Part shown: piece after piece, positions 46,293-54,340 of the stretch
How positions within the stretch are numbered: position 1 is the stretch's first letter
Layout: each line of letters opens with the position of its first letter
NCBI GenBank assembly: GCA_942490945.1
Contig: CALNYZ010000018.1
Location: 1,488,001-1,552,000, forward strand
DNA from: CALNYZ01 sp942490945
Lineage (GTDB): Bacteria; Pseudomonadota; Gammaproteobacteria; UBA6429; Thiohalophilaceae
Direction: 5' to 3'
Length of the DNA stretch: 64,000 nt
Notes under the pieces: model-generated
The model's input: the letters and a program-made list of their open reading frames with translations, nothing else
Databases searched by the model: none
What the model was told of the DNA's origin: nothing
Program-made: the position numbers and the translations under genes

Positions 46293-47063
46293 CTACTTAT
46301 TTGCGCCATCGGCGGCTTCAATTTTTGCACCCCAGGGTGACAGGTGGCGTTTTTCACGCGGGTTATCAACCTGGTTACGTGTTGGGCTGAAAAATACACC
46401 CGGCGCATGTAGCAACTTACTAATTGGGAATATCAACATTAACACCGCAACCAGCGCCAGATGAATCAATATCAGCAGATCATGTGGAACGGGTTGTGGG
46501 TTGAAAGAAACCAGACCGAGAGCAAAGGCTTTTAATTTAACAATGTCGATAGGACTGACGAAAGACATCAGCATGCCTGTTGTGGCAATGGAAAAAATCA
46601 GGATTAGCATCAGGTAGTCTGATGGTGCGGATATATAACGCACACGATCAACCACAATGCGGCGCATGAACAGTCCAGCCAGACCGATCAGCATGAAATA
46701 GCCACCGTATTTGCCACCCCATTGCACCAGGATGTTGTCTACCAGCGGCCACATAAAAGATAACATCCCATCCGGGGTGATCACATAGCGAAGGTGGCGT
46801 GCAAATGCGAGCAATAAAGCAAAGTGAAACATCCAGCCAAAGATCCAGGTCCACTTGTTGGCTTTAAACAAACTGTTAAACAGAACCACTTCGGTAAACA
46901 TGCGAACTGCCACGCCAGATGTAGATGTGGGCGCAGGAGTCGTAGGAATTTTTAAGGGTGCAGGCGTTTTCGCATAAGTCATAATGCGATAAGCGAGGCC
47001 GAAGAAAAACACAGCGCCTGCGATATAAAATAAGCCGACAAAAATATTGTCTATGGTCGACAT
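46293..47063 (-). CDS. dsrM: DsrM, NarI-like cytochrome b subunit
   Basis: 256 aa with five or six membrane helices (IDNIFVGLFYIAGAVFFFGL, WIFGWMFHFALLLAFARHLR, LLILIHLALVAVLMLIFPIS). Histidines for two hemes b lie in WMFHFALLLAFARHLR and in the IHLALVAVLMLIFPISKLLH region. It couples DsrK to the quinone pool. It starts 87 bp after dsrC, across a strong hairpin. Confidence 0.93.
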   Translation of the reverse strand: MSTIDNIFVGLFYIAGAVFFFGLAYRIMTYAKTPAPLKIPTTPAPTSTSGVAVRMFTEVVLFNSLFKANKWTWIFGWMFHFALLLAFARHLRYVITPDGMLSFMWPLVDNILVQWGGKYGGYFMLIGLAGLFMRRIVVDRVRYISAPSDYLMLILIFSIATTGMLMSFVSPIDIVKLKAFALGLVSFNPQPVPHDLLILIHLALVAVLMLIFPISKLLHAPGVFFSPTRNQVDNPREKRHLSPWGAKIEAADGANK

Positions 47064-47101
47064 ACTAATTCTCTCGCTCTTAAGTTGGTTTTAATTATAA
47101 A

Positions 47102-47134
47102 GAAGGGGCCTGTATTGACATATCAGGCCCCTTC
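47102..47134 (-). ncRNA. Strong intercistronic hairpin between dsrC and dsrM
   Basis: Perfect 11-bp GC-rich stem, GAAGGGGCCTG / CAGGCCCCTTC, with an 11-nt loop, 16 bp after the dsrC stop. On the minus strand the following sequence is TTTATAATTAAAACC, without a good T-run. It looks like a partial terminator or an RNA-stabilising/processing stem that raises dsrC mRNA over the membrane genes. It is a structural prediction, not a recognised family. Confidence 0.65.
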
Positions 47135-47149
47135 AATTCAGCTTGGCGT

Positions 47150-47482
47150 TTACACGCAACCTGTTGGCTTTGGCAGACCTGCATATTTACATGCTTGCTT
47201 ACCAGGACCATAAGGGAATAATTCATAAAGGTACTTGGAATTACCTTTGTCTTTACCCAGTTTTTTGCCGATCGCTTTTGTTAACACGCGAACTGCTGGA
47301 GCAATTTGATACTCTTCATAGTATTCACGCAGGAAGTTGATTACTTCCCAATGGTTTTCATTTAATTCGGCGTCTTCAGCTTTTGCCATAACTTCAGCTA
47401 CAGCAGGCTCCCAATCATTCAGGTTTGACAAGTAACCTTCTTCATCAACTTCAAGTTGTTTACCGTTTACTTCGATATGCAT
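47150..47482 (-). CDS. dsrC: DsrC, sulfur carrier protein
   Basis: 110 aa, normal length. It carries the two conserved C-terminal cysteines in KQACKYAGLPKPTGCV (CysB and the penultimate CysA), and the family segment WEVINFLREYYEEYQIAPAV. DsrC carries the sulfur atom between DsrEFH/TusA, DsrAB (as trisulfide) and DsrK. Both cysteines present marks a functional carrier, in contrast to the paralogue at 53554. AGGAG precedes the ATG. Confidence 0.97.
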   Translation of the reverse strand: MHIEVNGKQLEVDEEGYLSNLNDWEPAVAEVMAKAEDAELNENHWEVINFLREYYEEYQIAPAVRVLTKAIGKKLGKDKGNSKYLYELFPYGPGKQACKYAGLPKPTGCV

Positions 47483-47527
47483 GGTACGTTCTCCTGTTCA
47501 CACGAACAAATTTAAAAATTAAAAGTA

Positions 47528-47836
47528 TTACAACCAGGACTGGACTACGTCGTTCTTGGTTGTTAATTCTACAAAGCCAGCATAATCAATCACATTAATA
47601 CCAGAAATGACTTTGTCTTCACTGATACCGCGTGCTTTCAGATCCGGTCCGAGCACATAGACCGAAACATTTTTCATCGCGCCTTCAACCATGGCCGATG
47701 CGCTGGTGTTCTTCATGCAGCTGTACACGCCATCTTCAATCATCAGGATTGAAGCACCGTCGGTTGTATGATTAATACAGGATTCCAACGAATTTTTTTC
47801 GTACGCTGATTTATTTACAATATGTAACATTGACAT
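47528..47836 (-). CDS. dsrH: DsrH, sulfur relay subunit
   Basis: 102 aa TusB-like subunit of the DsrE2F2H2 hexamer. The conserved cysteine (C20-type) is in NSLESCINHTTDG. An in-frame ATG two codons later is an alternative start. It works with DsrE to hand persulfide sulfur to DsrC. It lies 20 bp after dsrF and 45 bp before dsrC. Confidence 0.94.
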   Translation of the reverse strand: MSMLHIVNKSAYEKNSLESCINHTTDGASILMIEDGVYSCMKNTSASAMVEGAMKNVSVYVLGPDLKARGISEDKVISGINVIDYAGFVELTTKNDVVQSWL

Positions 47837-47856
47837 TGAGATAACTCCCCTAAATC

Positions 47857-48264
47857 CTAAAAGCTCAACACTACTTCTGATTGGTCCATAATTTCAGCAA
47901 GTTCTTTGGCGGTGACGACTTTGATTGAGTCTTTTTCAGCCCAATCTTCGTCTTCATCTTCCCAAACCAAATGCTGCAGATCATCAATGGTTAAGCCACG
48001 CGCTTCGAGTGATTCTTTTTCAACATAGATCTTGTTGATGTCGTAATCACCTAACGCAGAATAGGTAGGCGAGAAGTTCTTCATGCCAATACCCGCAGTG
48101 TCCTGGCCCTTTGTTAACTGGAATACACCATCATCAACAAATGCCAATGCAACTTCCTGATCAAACGCTGCACCAATCAAAACAACTTCCAATGACTCCC
48201 ACGCATAGATGGTGCCATAAGGTGCTTTGCGGTTGACGTAAAGGAATTTCTTAACTGTAGACAT
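47857..48264 (-). CDS. dsrF: DsrF, sulfur relay subunit
   Basis: 135 aa TusC-like subunit: FLYVNRKAPYGTIYAWESLE and ALAFVDDGVFQLTKGQD are typical. It has no conserved active cysteine and is structural within DsrEFH. The dsrE stop is 11 bp upstream. Confidence 0.94.
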   Translation of the reverse strand: MSTVKKFLYVNRKAPYGTIYAWESLEVVLIGAAFDQEVALAFVDDGVFQLTKGQDTAGIGMKNFSPTYSALGDYDINKIYVEKESLEARGLTIDDLQHLVWEDEDEDWAEKDSIKVVTAKELAEIMDQSEVVLSF

Positions 48265-48275
48265 GCATAAACCCC

Positions 48276-48668
48276 TTAATCACCGAATACCACAAGACGA
48301 TCGCTTTCAATACCGGCTTCGATCAATTGACCCAAACCTGAAATGCGAAAACCTGGTGCAATGTTATTACCATCTTTCCCGTTACGTTGTTGCTCACCTT
48401 CGTCAACAATGCCACGACGTTGAGCCGCAGCGACGCACACAACCAGATCAAGATTGTGTTTTTCGGCGAGTTCACTCCAACGATTCACAACATGGCGATC
48501 ATCTTGTGGTGGAGAGGTGTAACGTGTGCCGTTATTCACACCATCATGGTAGAAAAACACACGAAAGATCTCGTGACCCGCCTCAAGCGCAGCCTTGACA
48601 AAGAAATATGCCGAGTCTGTTGCTTGATGCGTATAAGGGCCTTCATTAACCTGAATACCAAATTTCAT
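48276..48668 (-). CDS. dsrE: DsrE, sulfur relay subunit
   Basis: 130 aa TusD-like subunit. FGIQVNEGPYTHQATDSAYF opens the fold, FFYHDGVNNGTRYTSPPQDD follows, and the sulfur-binding cysteine is in NLDLVVCVAAAQRRGI. It accepts persulfide sulfur and passes it to DsrC. The presence of DsrEFH distinguishes sulfur oxidisers from sulfate reducers. It is 15 bp after dsrB. Confidence 0.95.
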   Translation of the reverse strand: MKFGIQVNEGPYTHQATDSAYFFVKAALEAGHEIFRVFFYHDGVNNGTRYTSPPQDDRHVVNRWSELAEKHNLDLVVCVAAAQRRGIVDEGEQQRNGKDGNNIAPGFRISGLGQLIEAGIESDRLVVFGD

Positions 48669-48683
48669 ATAACCCGACCTCGA

Positions 48684-49760
48684 TTAGAAGCGAATATGCG
48701 CTGAGGCATTTAATGAGTTACGTGCGCCACGCCAGTTATCAACATGGAACTTGGTAAACGGTAAGCCGGTTTTTTCGAAGAAACGTGGCCAGCCGATACG
48801 TTCAATCCAGTCATTAATACGTTCCCAGTCTTTGGCGTCTGCCTTATATGCTGCAAGAATTTTCTTAACAACAGCAGTTGCTTCAGGCCAACGTGGTGGA
48901 TTGTTCGGGATGCCGGCAGCAACCAGTTTCTGGAAGGTAGGTTTGCCACGTGCATTTGAGTGATTACCACCAACCCAGATAGCCAGTTTGGAATGTTCCG
49001 GATCATTAATTTGCATAGGTGGGCAAGGAGGGAAGCACGCACCACAACAAATACATTTTTTCTCGTCAACTTCAAGAGAAGGTTTGCCGTTAACCATTGC
49101 AGGTCGAATCGCAGCAACCGGGCAACGTGCAACAACAGTTGGTCGTTCACAAACGTTGGCAACCAAATCATGGTTGATTTTCGGCGGCTTGGTGTGTTGT
49201 ACGTTAATCGCGATATCACCCTGGCCACCACAGTTAATCTGGCAGCAAGAAGTCGTGATATGAACACGGTTAGGCATGTTGCATTCTTTGAACTCGTCAA
49301 TCAGTTCATCCATCATTGCCTTAACAACACCTGATGCGTCAGTACCAGGAATATCACAATGTAACCAGCCTTGAGTATGCGAAATCATCGCAACGGAGTT
49401 TGCTGTACCACCAACAATGAAGCCTTCTTTTTCAATTGCTTCGATAAGAGGTGCAACCTTGGCTTCGTCTGCAACCAGATATTCCAGGTTTGAACGAAGT
49501 GTAAAGTGGATGTAACCATCAGCGAATTCATCGCCGATTGAAGTCAATTTACGTAATGAAAACACGTCAAGAATACGTTGTGTACCAACCTTGACGGTCC
49601 AGATTTCCTCGCCACTGTGTGCAACGTGACGTAATACACCTGGACGTGGATGCTCATGAAATTTCCATAAGCCATAGTTACGACGCATTACCGGATGCAT
49701 GTACTGGAAGCCATCTGGACAACCCGATTCGATCGGCTCGCGCATATCTGCCATTGCCAT
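48684..49760 (-). CDS. dsrB: DsrB, reverse dissimilatory sulfite reductase beta subunit
   Basis: 358 aa. Siroheme/[4Fe-4S] cysteines are in TTSCCQINCGGQGDIAI and in the VCERPTVVARCPVAAIRP region; the inserted ferredoxin domain has KKCICCGACFPPCPPMQIND. The alpha2beta2 enzyme oxidises DsrC-bound sulfane sulfur to sulfite in the cytoplasm. Start ATG with AGGAG upstream; 68 bp after dsrA. Confidence 0.97.
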   Translation of the reverse strand: MAMADMREPIESGCPDGFQYMHPVMRRNYGLWKFHEHPRPGVLRHVAHSGEEIWTVKVGTQRILDVFSLRKLTSIGDEFADGYIHFTLRSNLEYLVADEAKVAPLIEAIEKEGFIVGGTANSVAMISHTQGWLHCDIPGTDASGVVKAMMDELIDEFKECNMPNRVHITTSCCQINCGGQGDIAINVQHTKPPKINHDLVANVCERPTVVARCPVAAIRPAMVNGKPSLEVDEKKCICCGACFPPCPPMQINDPEHSKLAIWVGGNHSNARGKPTFQKLVAAGIPNNPPRWPEATAVVKKILAAYKADAKDWERINDWIERIGWPRFFEKTGLPFTKFHVDNWRGARNSLNASAHIRF

Positions 49761-49828
49761 AGTTAAACTCCTAAATAAATTCTAAATTCGTTTATGATAT
49801 TGAAGCGTTTCAAACAAACTGCGGTAAA

Positions 49829-51082
49829 TTAACCCGCAGCTGCTTCTTCAGCTTTACGATTGAACCATGCTTCAGCTTCTTCATCCCAACCGTCCATACG
49901 TACATATGAACATTGACGTGGATGGCTGACCATATTTGGATCAACATCAATACCGATACCTTCCAGGAAGTTAACCAAACCGATACGTTCGATCATTTCA
50001 CCGGTACGCTCATGTTCCAGCGCATTTTCTGCGAAGAAGTCGATGGTATCACCAGCGATTTCTGTCAGACGTTCGTAATCTTCTTCAGTTTCCAGCTTCA
50101 TGAACGGGATAATAACTGTACCCATCAGATCACCGATTTTCAGTGTACGTTTACCACCAATAAGCAGGGTAATACCTTTGTCATCACCAGGTGATAATGC
50201 TTTACACATAACGTTCAGGCAATGCATACAACGAACACAGTTGCCGTTGTCGATATCCAGAGTGTCATCGTCATTCAGCGTCATACAGTTGGTTGGGCAA
50301 CGTGAAGTAACGTTATCCAGAACATATTGACGACCTTTTGCCTTGATGAATTCTTTCACTTCAGCCTGATCAACTTTCATTTCATCGCGCCAGGTACCGA
50401 TTACGGCAAAGTCAGCACGCTCGATCGAGTTTTGGCAATCATTTGGGCAACCTGAAACTTTAAATTTAAATTTGTAAGGAAGTGCAGGGCGGTGAACGTC
50501 ATCAGTAAATTCGTTAACCAGACGACGATGAATCGCGTGTTCGTTTGCACAGGATTGTTCGCAACGTGCCGCACCAACACAAGACATGGCGGTACGTACG
50601 CAAGGGCCTGCACCACCAAGATCCCAACCGTATTCATTGATTTCATCAAAGAAGTGCTGAGTGTTTTCGGTGTCTGTACCGATGAACATGATATTACCGG
50701 TTTGACCGTGGAAAGTGACCAGACCTGAACCCCATTTTTCCCAGCTATTTGCCAGTTGGTTCAGCATGTCGGTGGTGTAGTAGTTACCCGCTGGTGGCTG
50801 TACACGCAGGGTGTGAAATTCTTTTGATTCAGGGAAGGCTGCGCCGACTTCTGAAAAACGTGGAATGATACCGCCGCCATATCCAAATACAGAAACAGTA
50901 CCACCTTTCCAGTAACCCTTGCGGGTTTCATATGAATGTTCAAGCTGGCCTAACAATGAGCCAGTTACTGCATTAATTCGTTTGTCTGGATGCTCATCAC
51001 GAAGACGCTTAATACCAGAAATAAAGCTCGGCCAAGGGCCTTTTTCCAGTTCGTCTAGCATCGGGGTAGGATATTTAGCCAT
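49829..51082 (-). CDS. dsrA: DsrA, reverse dissimilatory sulfite reductase alpha subunit
   Basis: 417 aa. First gene of the dsr operon. Cofactor cysteines are in SCVGAARCEQSCANEHA and KVSGCPNDCQNSIERADFA; the ferredoxin domain has NGNCVRCMHCLNVMCKAL. It binds siro(haem)amide with DsrB. The start ATG 51082 follows AGGAG closely. About 500 bp of noncoding sequence separates it from the divergent cluster at 51586. Confidence 0.97.
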   Translation of the reverse strand: MAKYPTPMLDELEKGPWPSFISGIKRLRDEHPDKRINAVTGSLLGQLEHSYETRKGYWKGGTVSVFGYGGGIIPRFSEVGAAFPESKEFHTLRVQPPAGNYYTTDMLNQLANSWEKWGSGLVTFHGQTGNIMFIGTDTENTQHFFDEINEYGWDLGGAGPCVRTAMSCVGAARCEQSCANEHAIHRRLVNEFTDDVHRPALPYKFKFKVSGCPNDCQNSIERADFAVIGTWRDEMKVDQAEVKEFIKAKGRQYVLDNVTSRCPTNCMTLNDDDTLDIDNGNCVRCMHCLNVMCKALSPGDDKGITLLIGGKRTLKIGDLMGTVIIPFMKLETEEDYERLTEIAGDTIDFFAENALEHERTGEMIERIGLVNFLEGIGIDVDPNMVSHPRQCSYVRMDGWDEEAEAWFNRKAEEAAAG

Positions 51083-51585
51083 GGTTTTCTCCTTAAGGCG
51101 TTACCGGTTAGCGCTTTAAAACAAAATCTTACGTTAAGTACCTGCATTTGCAGGCCATAATCAATTGCGGACGAAGTCTAGGGCGAGACACAGGTCACGA
51201 AAATCTGCCTGATGGGGGGGCTGCCCTATATTGCCTACCCATTTGGGGATAGGCGTGTAGTACAAAAAATAATCATCCTTATATTATTTAGTATGCCAAG
51301 CTCCCAGATATCCTATAAACATCTATAAATAACAATCACTTACTTTGCTATTGCTCGCTGGGTATGTTGTACCCTATGGGTACTGTGTTTAAATTTGCGC
51401 GTGAAAACTTTCGTGTAAAATATCGCTTCTCCACGTGTAAATCCGGGCTGAGCTGTGGTTAACGGCTAAAAAATAATCAAAATTAGCCTGATTCCGCGTA
51501 GAGTATACACTTGTTCGTCATGCGCGACCTAAATATTGATACTGCACGTAAAAGAGATAGTGTAGTGTCAGATACCCTGTAAAAT
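51083..51585. promoter_or_regulatory. Divergent control region between dsrA and the 51586 cluster
   Basis: 503 bp without an ORF. Notable are repeats of GGGTA/TACCC: GGGTA (51360-51364), TACCC (51370-51374) and GGGTA (51378-51382). The heptamer TACCCAT occurs on the plus strand (51236-51242) and on the minus strand (51376-51382) and fits the NarL consensus TACYYMT. No convincing -35/-10 pair was found for dsrA. Confidence 0.45.
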
Positions 51586-52530
51586 GTGTGCGTATTTTAC
51601 GAATATATTAACCGAAAGCAAGTCAGGCCAACAAAATTCCATATGCAAAGTACATTCCCAAATAATATCAACGACATAGAGCTGTATTTGAGTTGGCGCG
51701 CAGAAAAGCTCGCGTCACGTCCAGTCAATGCGCAGACCCTCATGGTCGAAATCGCTGATCCTTATCAGCTCTCTGAAATAGAGATACAAGCCATTCATCG
51801 TAATTGTGATATCAGTAATATGTGTTTTTACCGCCTTGCCGTAACTAGCAACAGGGATAAAGATGCTATACGGGCAATGGGAAAGCAGCTTGGTCTGTAC
51901 ACCCTGGATGGAAACTTGTGTGCAGATAATGACAGCATAACTTCATTGCAAACACGTGCTGACGGCCGACAGCAGGGATACATACCATATACACCTAGCC
52001 AGCTTAACTGGCACACCGACGGGTATTACAACACAGCAGAGCAAATGATTCGCGGCATCATCATGCATTGTGTGACGCCAGCAGCCGAAGGGGGTGAAAA
52101 CCAGTTTCTTGATCCGGATTTACTTTATATCCATTTGCGAGATTTAAACCCCGCGTACATCGCCGCGCTGATGCAAACTGATGCCATGACCATTCCCGCC
52201 AATGTCGAACAGGGCGCACAAATACGCGACAGCCAGTCTGGCCCGGTTTTCAGCCTTGATAACACGCAACAGCGCCTCCATATGCGTTATACGTCGCGAA
52301 CGAAAAGTATTGAATGGAAAAATGACCCGGTCATCACACAGGCATTAGTGGCAATCAGGGAATTTTTACAAAGTGAGTCAGACTGGATTATTCAATATCG
52401 ATTGCAAGCTGGAGAAGGTATTATTTGCAATAATGTACTGCACAATCGCAGCGCCTATCGCGATGATAATTTAACAGGCCAGACGCGTTTGCTGTATCGT
52501 GCACGTTATTACGAACGTGTGGCATCATAA
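51586..52530 (+). CDS. TauD/TfdA-like Fe(II)/2-oxoglutarate dioxygenase
   Basis: Up to 314 aa (ATG 51586; an in-frame ATG at 51643 would give 295 aa; neither has a strong ribosome-binding site). Iron ligands: LNWHTDGYYN (HxD) and the distal histidine in NNVLHNRSAY; the 2OG-binding arginine is in RLLYRARYYER. TauD-family enzymes hydroxylate a substrate such as taurine, or release sulfite from it. The substrate here is unknown. It starts the plus-strand cluster divergent from dsrA, with 26 bp to the next gene. Confidence 0.8.
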   Translation: MCVFYEYINRKQVRPTKFHMQSTFPNNINDIELYLSWRAEKLASRPVNAQTLMVEIADPYQLSEIEIQAIHRNCDISNMCFYRLAVTSNRDKDAIRAMGKQLGLYTLDGNLCADNDSITSLQTRADGRQQGYIPYTPSQLNWHTDGYYNTAEQMIRGIIMHCVTPAAEGGENQFLDPDLLYIHLRDLNPAYIAALMQTDAMTIPANVEQGAQIRDSQSGPVFSLDNTQQRLHMRYTSRTKSIEWKNDPVITQALVAIREFLQSESDWIIQYRLQAGEGIICNNVLHNRSAYRDDNLTGQTRLLYRARYYERVAS

Positions 52531-52556
52531 AACAGGGCAAAAATACAGGAACAACT

Positions 52557-52748
52557 ATGTTGTGGTTAAGTGAAATACTGTTACAAAGACACGATCTGGA
52601 AACATTTGAACAACTGGCAAACACAGTTGAAGAACGTGCCAAACAGGGTGAAATGTTTTTTCGCATGGATGTCCGGCCTCCCTTTGCAGATACACCGGAA
52701 AACTGGGAAGAATTACTCGAAGCACGATTTACTTCTGCCGGTAATTAA
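52557..52748 (+). CDS. Small acidic protein of unknown function (63 aa)
   Basis: 63 aa, rich in Glu/Leu/Phe, probably helical at the start (LSEILLQRHDLETFEQLANT), then FFRMDVRPPFADTPENWEEL. AGGA lies seven bases before the ATG. Not recognised. Tight spacing to the genes before (26 bp) and after (17 bp) argues that it is real and co-expressed. Confidence 0.6.
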   Translation: MLWLSEILLQRHDLETFEQLANTVEERAKQGEMFFRMDVRPPFADTPENWEELLEARFTSAGN

Positions 52749-52765
52749 ATTTTAGGTAATGAACT

Positions 52766-53449
52766 ATGTATTGGTCTGAAGACAAGAAGTCGAATAACGA
52801 ATTCAAGATTCCGCAAAACATCATTGATGTAATGTTTAATATCGAATGCAAAATGATACCCATGGATCATGCGCATGCGTTATCAGTTGCCTTGCATAAA
52901 CATTTGCCCTGGCTGGCTGAAGAAGACAAGGCTGGCGTACACCAGATATATGGCGCTGAGTCCGGTAATGGCTGGATTCGTCCGGAAGAAACAGAAAATG
53001 AATTACTCTGTATATCAAAACGCCAGAAAATGACATTACGTATTCCACGTACACGAATTGATGATGTGAGTGCGCTGACGGGTGCAGTGCTTGACATCGA
53101 TGGTCACACATTAAAAGTGGGCAAGTTTAAAGAAAAACTGCTCAGTGATTTACCTACCGTGTTTTCACGCTATGTCATCGCCGAAGCCGGACAAACTGAA
53201 GATGAATTTATGCAAGCAGCGGCAGTGAAACTGCAACAGATGGGTGTGGAGGTTCGTAAAATGATGGCAGGTAAAGAGCGACTTATTCGTACGCCCGAAA
53301 CGGTCATTACCACTCGCGCGCTCATGCTGGCTGATTTAAACCAGACGCATTCTGTCAAATTGCAGGAAGAAGGTCTGGGCGAAGGACGCAAACTTGGCTG
53401 TGGCCTGTTTTTACCCCAAAAAGGCATAGCCGCAGTTAACGCAGATTAA
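52766..53449 (+). CDS. Orphan Cas6/Cmx6-like RAMP protein
   Basis: 227 aa. The pattern matches the Cas6 subtype known as Cmx6 (type I-MYXAN): MIPMDHAHALSVALHKHLPW near the N-terminus with a histidine cluster, a central beta segment (MTLRIPRTRIDDVSALTGAV, DIDGHTLKVGKFKEK), VFSRYVIAEAGQTEDEF, and the RAMP glycine-rich loop GLGEGRKLGCGLFLPQK at the C-terminus. Cas6 proteins bind and cut repeat hairpins of CRISPR RNA. I see no CRISPR repeats and no other cas gene in this window. It is 17 bp after the 63-aa gene and upstream of the DsrC paralogue. Confidence 0.75.
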   Translation: MYWSEDKKSNNEFKIPQNIIDVMFNIECKMIPMDHAHALSVALHKHLPWLAEEDKAGVHQIYGAESGNGWIRPEETENELLCISKRQKMTLRIPRTRIDDVSALTGAVLDIDGHTLKVGKFKEKLLSDLPTVFSRYVIAEAGQTEDEFMQAAAVKLQQMGVEVRKMMAGKERLIRTPETVITTRALMLADLNQTHSVKLQEEGLGEGRKLGCGLFLPQKGIAAVNAD

Positions 53450-53553
53450 TTTGATCATATCTCAAATGAGAGACTTGGCACTTGTTATGAAAAATGCTTA
53501 AATGTGCCGCCTTTTTCGACTAACAGAGTTTTTGGTATTGAGGGAGAAAACTT

Positions 53554-53895
53554 ATGCCAACAGTAGAAGTAGACGGTAAATCTGTAGAATTTACTGATAA
53601 TGGTTTTCTGGTTGATGCAACTCAATGGACAGAAGCCATTGCCGAGCACATTGCCAAGGGTGAAGAAATTGACATGGCTCAGGAACACTGGGATATCGTG
53701 AAGTATTTGCGTGATGAACACTTCAACAATGGTGGCACAGAACCAAATGAGCGTACTATCCTGAAAGACATGAGCAAGATCTGGGGTCGCAAATCGTCTT
53801 CCAAGGAAATGTACCAGTTGTTCCCGCTGATGCCATCAAAACAGGGCCGCAAGATTGCCGGCTTACCACAAAGTACCCGTAAAGGCGGTTACTAG
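53554..53895 (+). CDS. DsrC/TusE family paralogue lacking both redox cysteines (RspA-like)
   Basis: 113 aa. It aligns well with DsrC over the whole length (VDGKSVEFTDNGFLVDATQW, AQEHWDIVKYLRDEHFN, MYQLFPLMPSKQGRKIAGLP). CysB of DsrC is replaced by Arg (KQGRK versus KQACK), and the tail ends STRKGGY with no CysA. It therefore cannot carry sulfur by the DsrC mechanism. Cysteine-free members have been proposed as regulatory (RspA). A good AGGGAG lies upstream of the ATG. Confidence 0.88.
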   Translation: MPTVEVDGKSVEFTDNGFLVDATQWTEAIAEHIAKGEEIDMAQEHWDIVKYLRDEHFNNGGTEPNERTILKDMSKIWGRKSSSKEMYQLFPLMPSKQGRKIAGLPQSTRKGGY

Positions 53896-53902
53896 GGCGA
53901 AA

Positions 53903-54054
53903 GCGGTATAAATGTCAGTATTTGTACCGCATATTCCCGAAATCCGGGAATGCGGTATCAATATAGACCATAGGGGATATAGCGAGAGCGATGCTGGGCT
54001 GCTAAATTTCACCGCACAGAATATGTGGCCAGCATGGTAACGATTACCGGCCAC
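53903..54054 (+). ncRNA. Structured intergenic RNA candidate with alternative hairpins
   Basis: Two sets of overlapping stems in the 216-bp gap after the DsrC paralogue. Set 1: GCGGTATAAA (53903-53912) pairs with TTTGTACCGC (53921-53930), while TACCGC within the same arm can instead pair with the arm ending at 53957 (13 bp with a 2-nt bulge). Set 2: ATGCTGG (53991-53997) pairs with CCAGCAT (54029-54035), or GTGGCC plus GGTAA (54025-54040) pair with TTACC plus GGCCAC (54044-54054). The stems in each set exclude each other. It may be a riboswitch-like leader, an RNase target or a small RNA. Confidence 0.5.
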
Positions 54055-54111
54055 TGACATTGCGCCAGATTTGAAAATAAATGGCACACCTTATATATAG
54101 AGGTAAAAATC

Positions 54112-54321
54112 ATGAGTAAAAAAGACGACTTAATCAAGCAAATGCTGGAAATGCAAAAAGAGTTTATCGCATTTGAACAAAAAAATGGCGTGGACATGAA
54201 AGATTACTATGTACCGGAAGAAGGTCATCCGTTATATCAATACCGTGAGAAGTATTCAGCCCTGGCTGATGAAGTGAATGCACTGGCTCACGCAGACAAA
54301 GGTTCCAAGCGTTTTTATTAA
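54112..54321 (+). CDS. Small protein of unknown function (69 aa)
   Basis: 69 aa, charged, mostly helical: KDDLIKQMLEMQKEFIAFEQ, then YYVPEEGHPLYQYREKYSA. AGAGG lies upstream of the ATG. It ends 19 bp before a clear terminator, closing the plus-strand cluster that started at 51586. Not recognised; no cysteine and no membrane segment. Confidence 0.65.
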   Translation: MSKKDDLIKQMLEMQKEFIAFEQKNGVDMKDYYVPEEGHPLYQYREKYSALADEVNALAHADKGSKRFY

Positions 54322-54340
54322 GAACGGTTACACCTGCGTT

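Noticed and set aside
47102..47134. Full terminator after dsrC
   Set aside because: The stem is strong, but the following bases on the minus strand have no proper T-run and dsrM must be transcribed; treated as an attenuating or stabilising stem.
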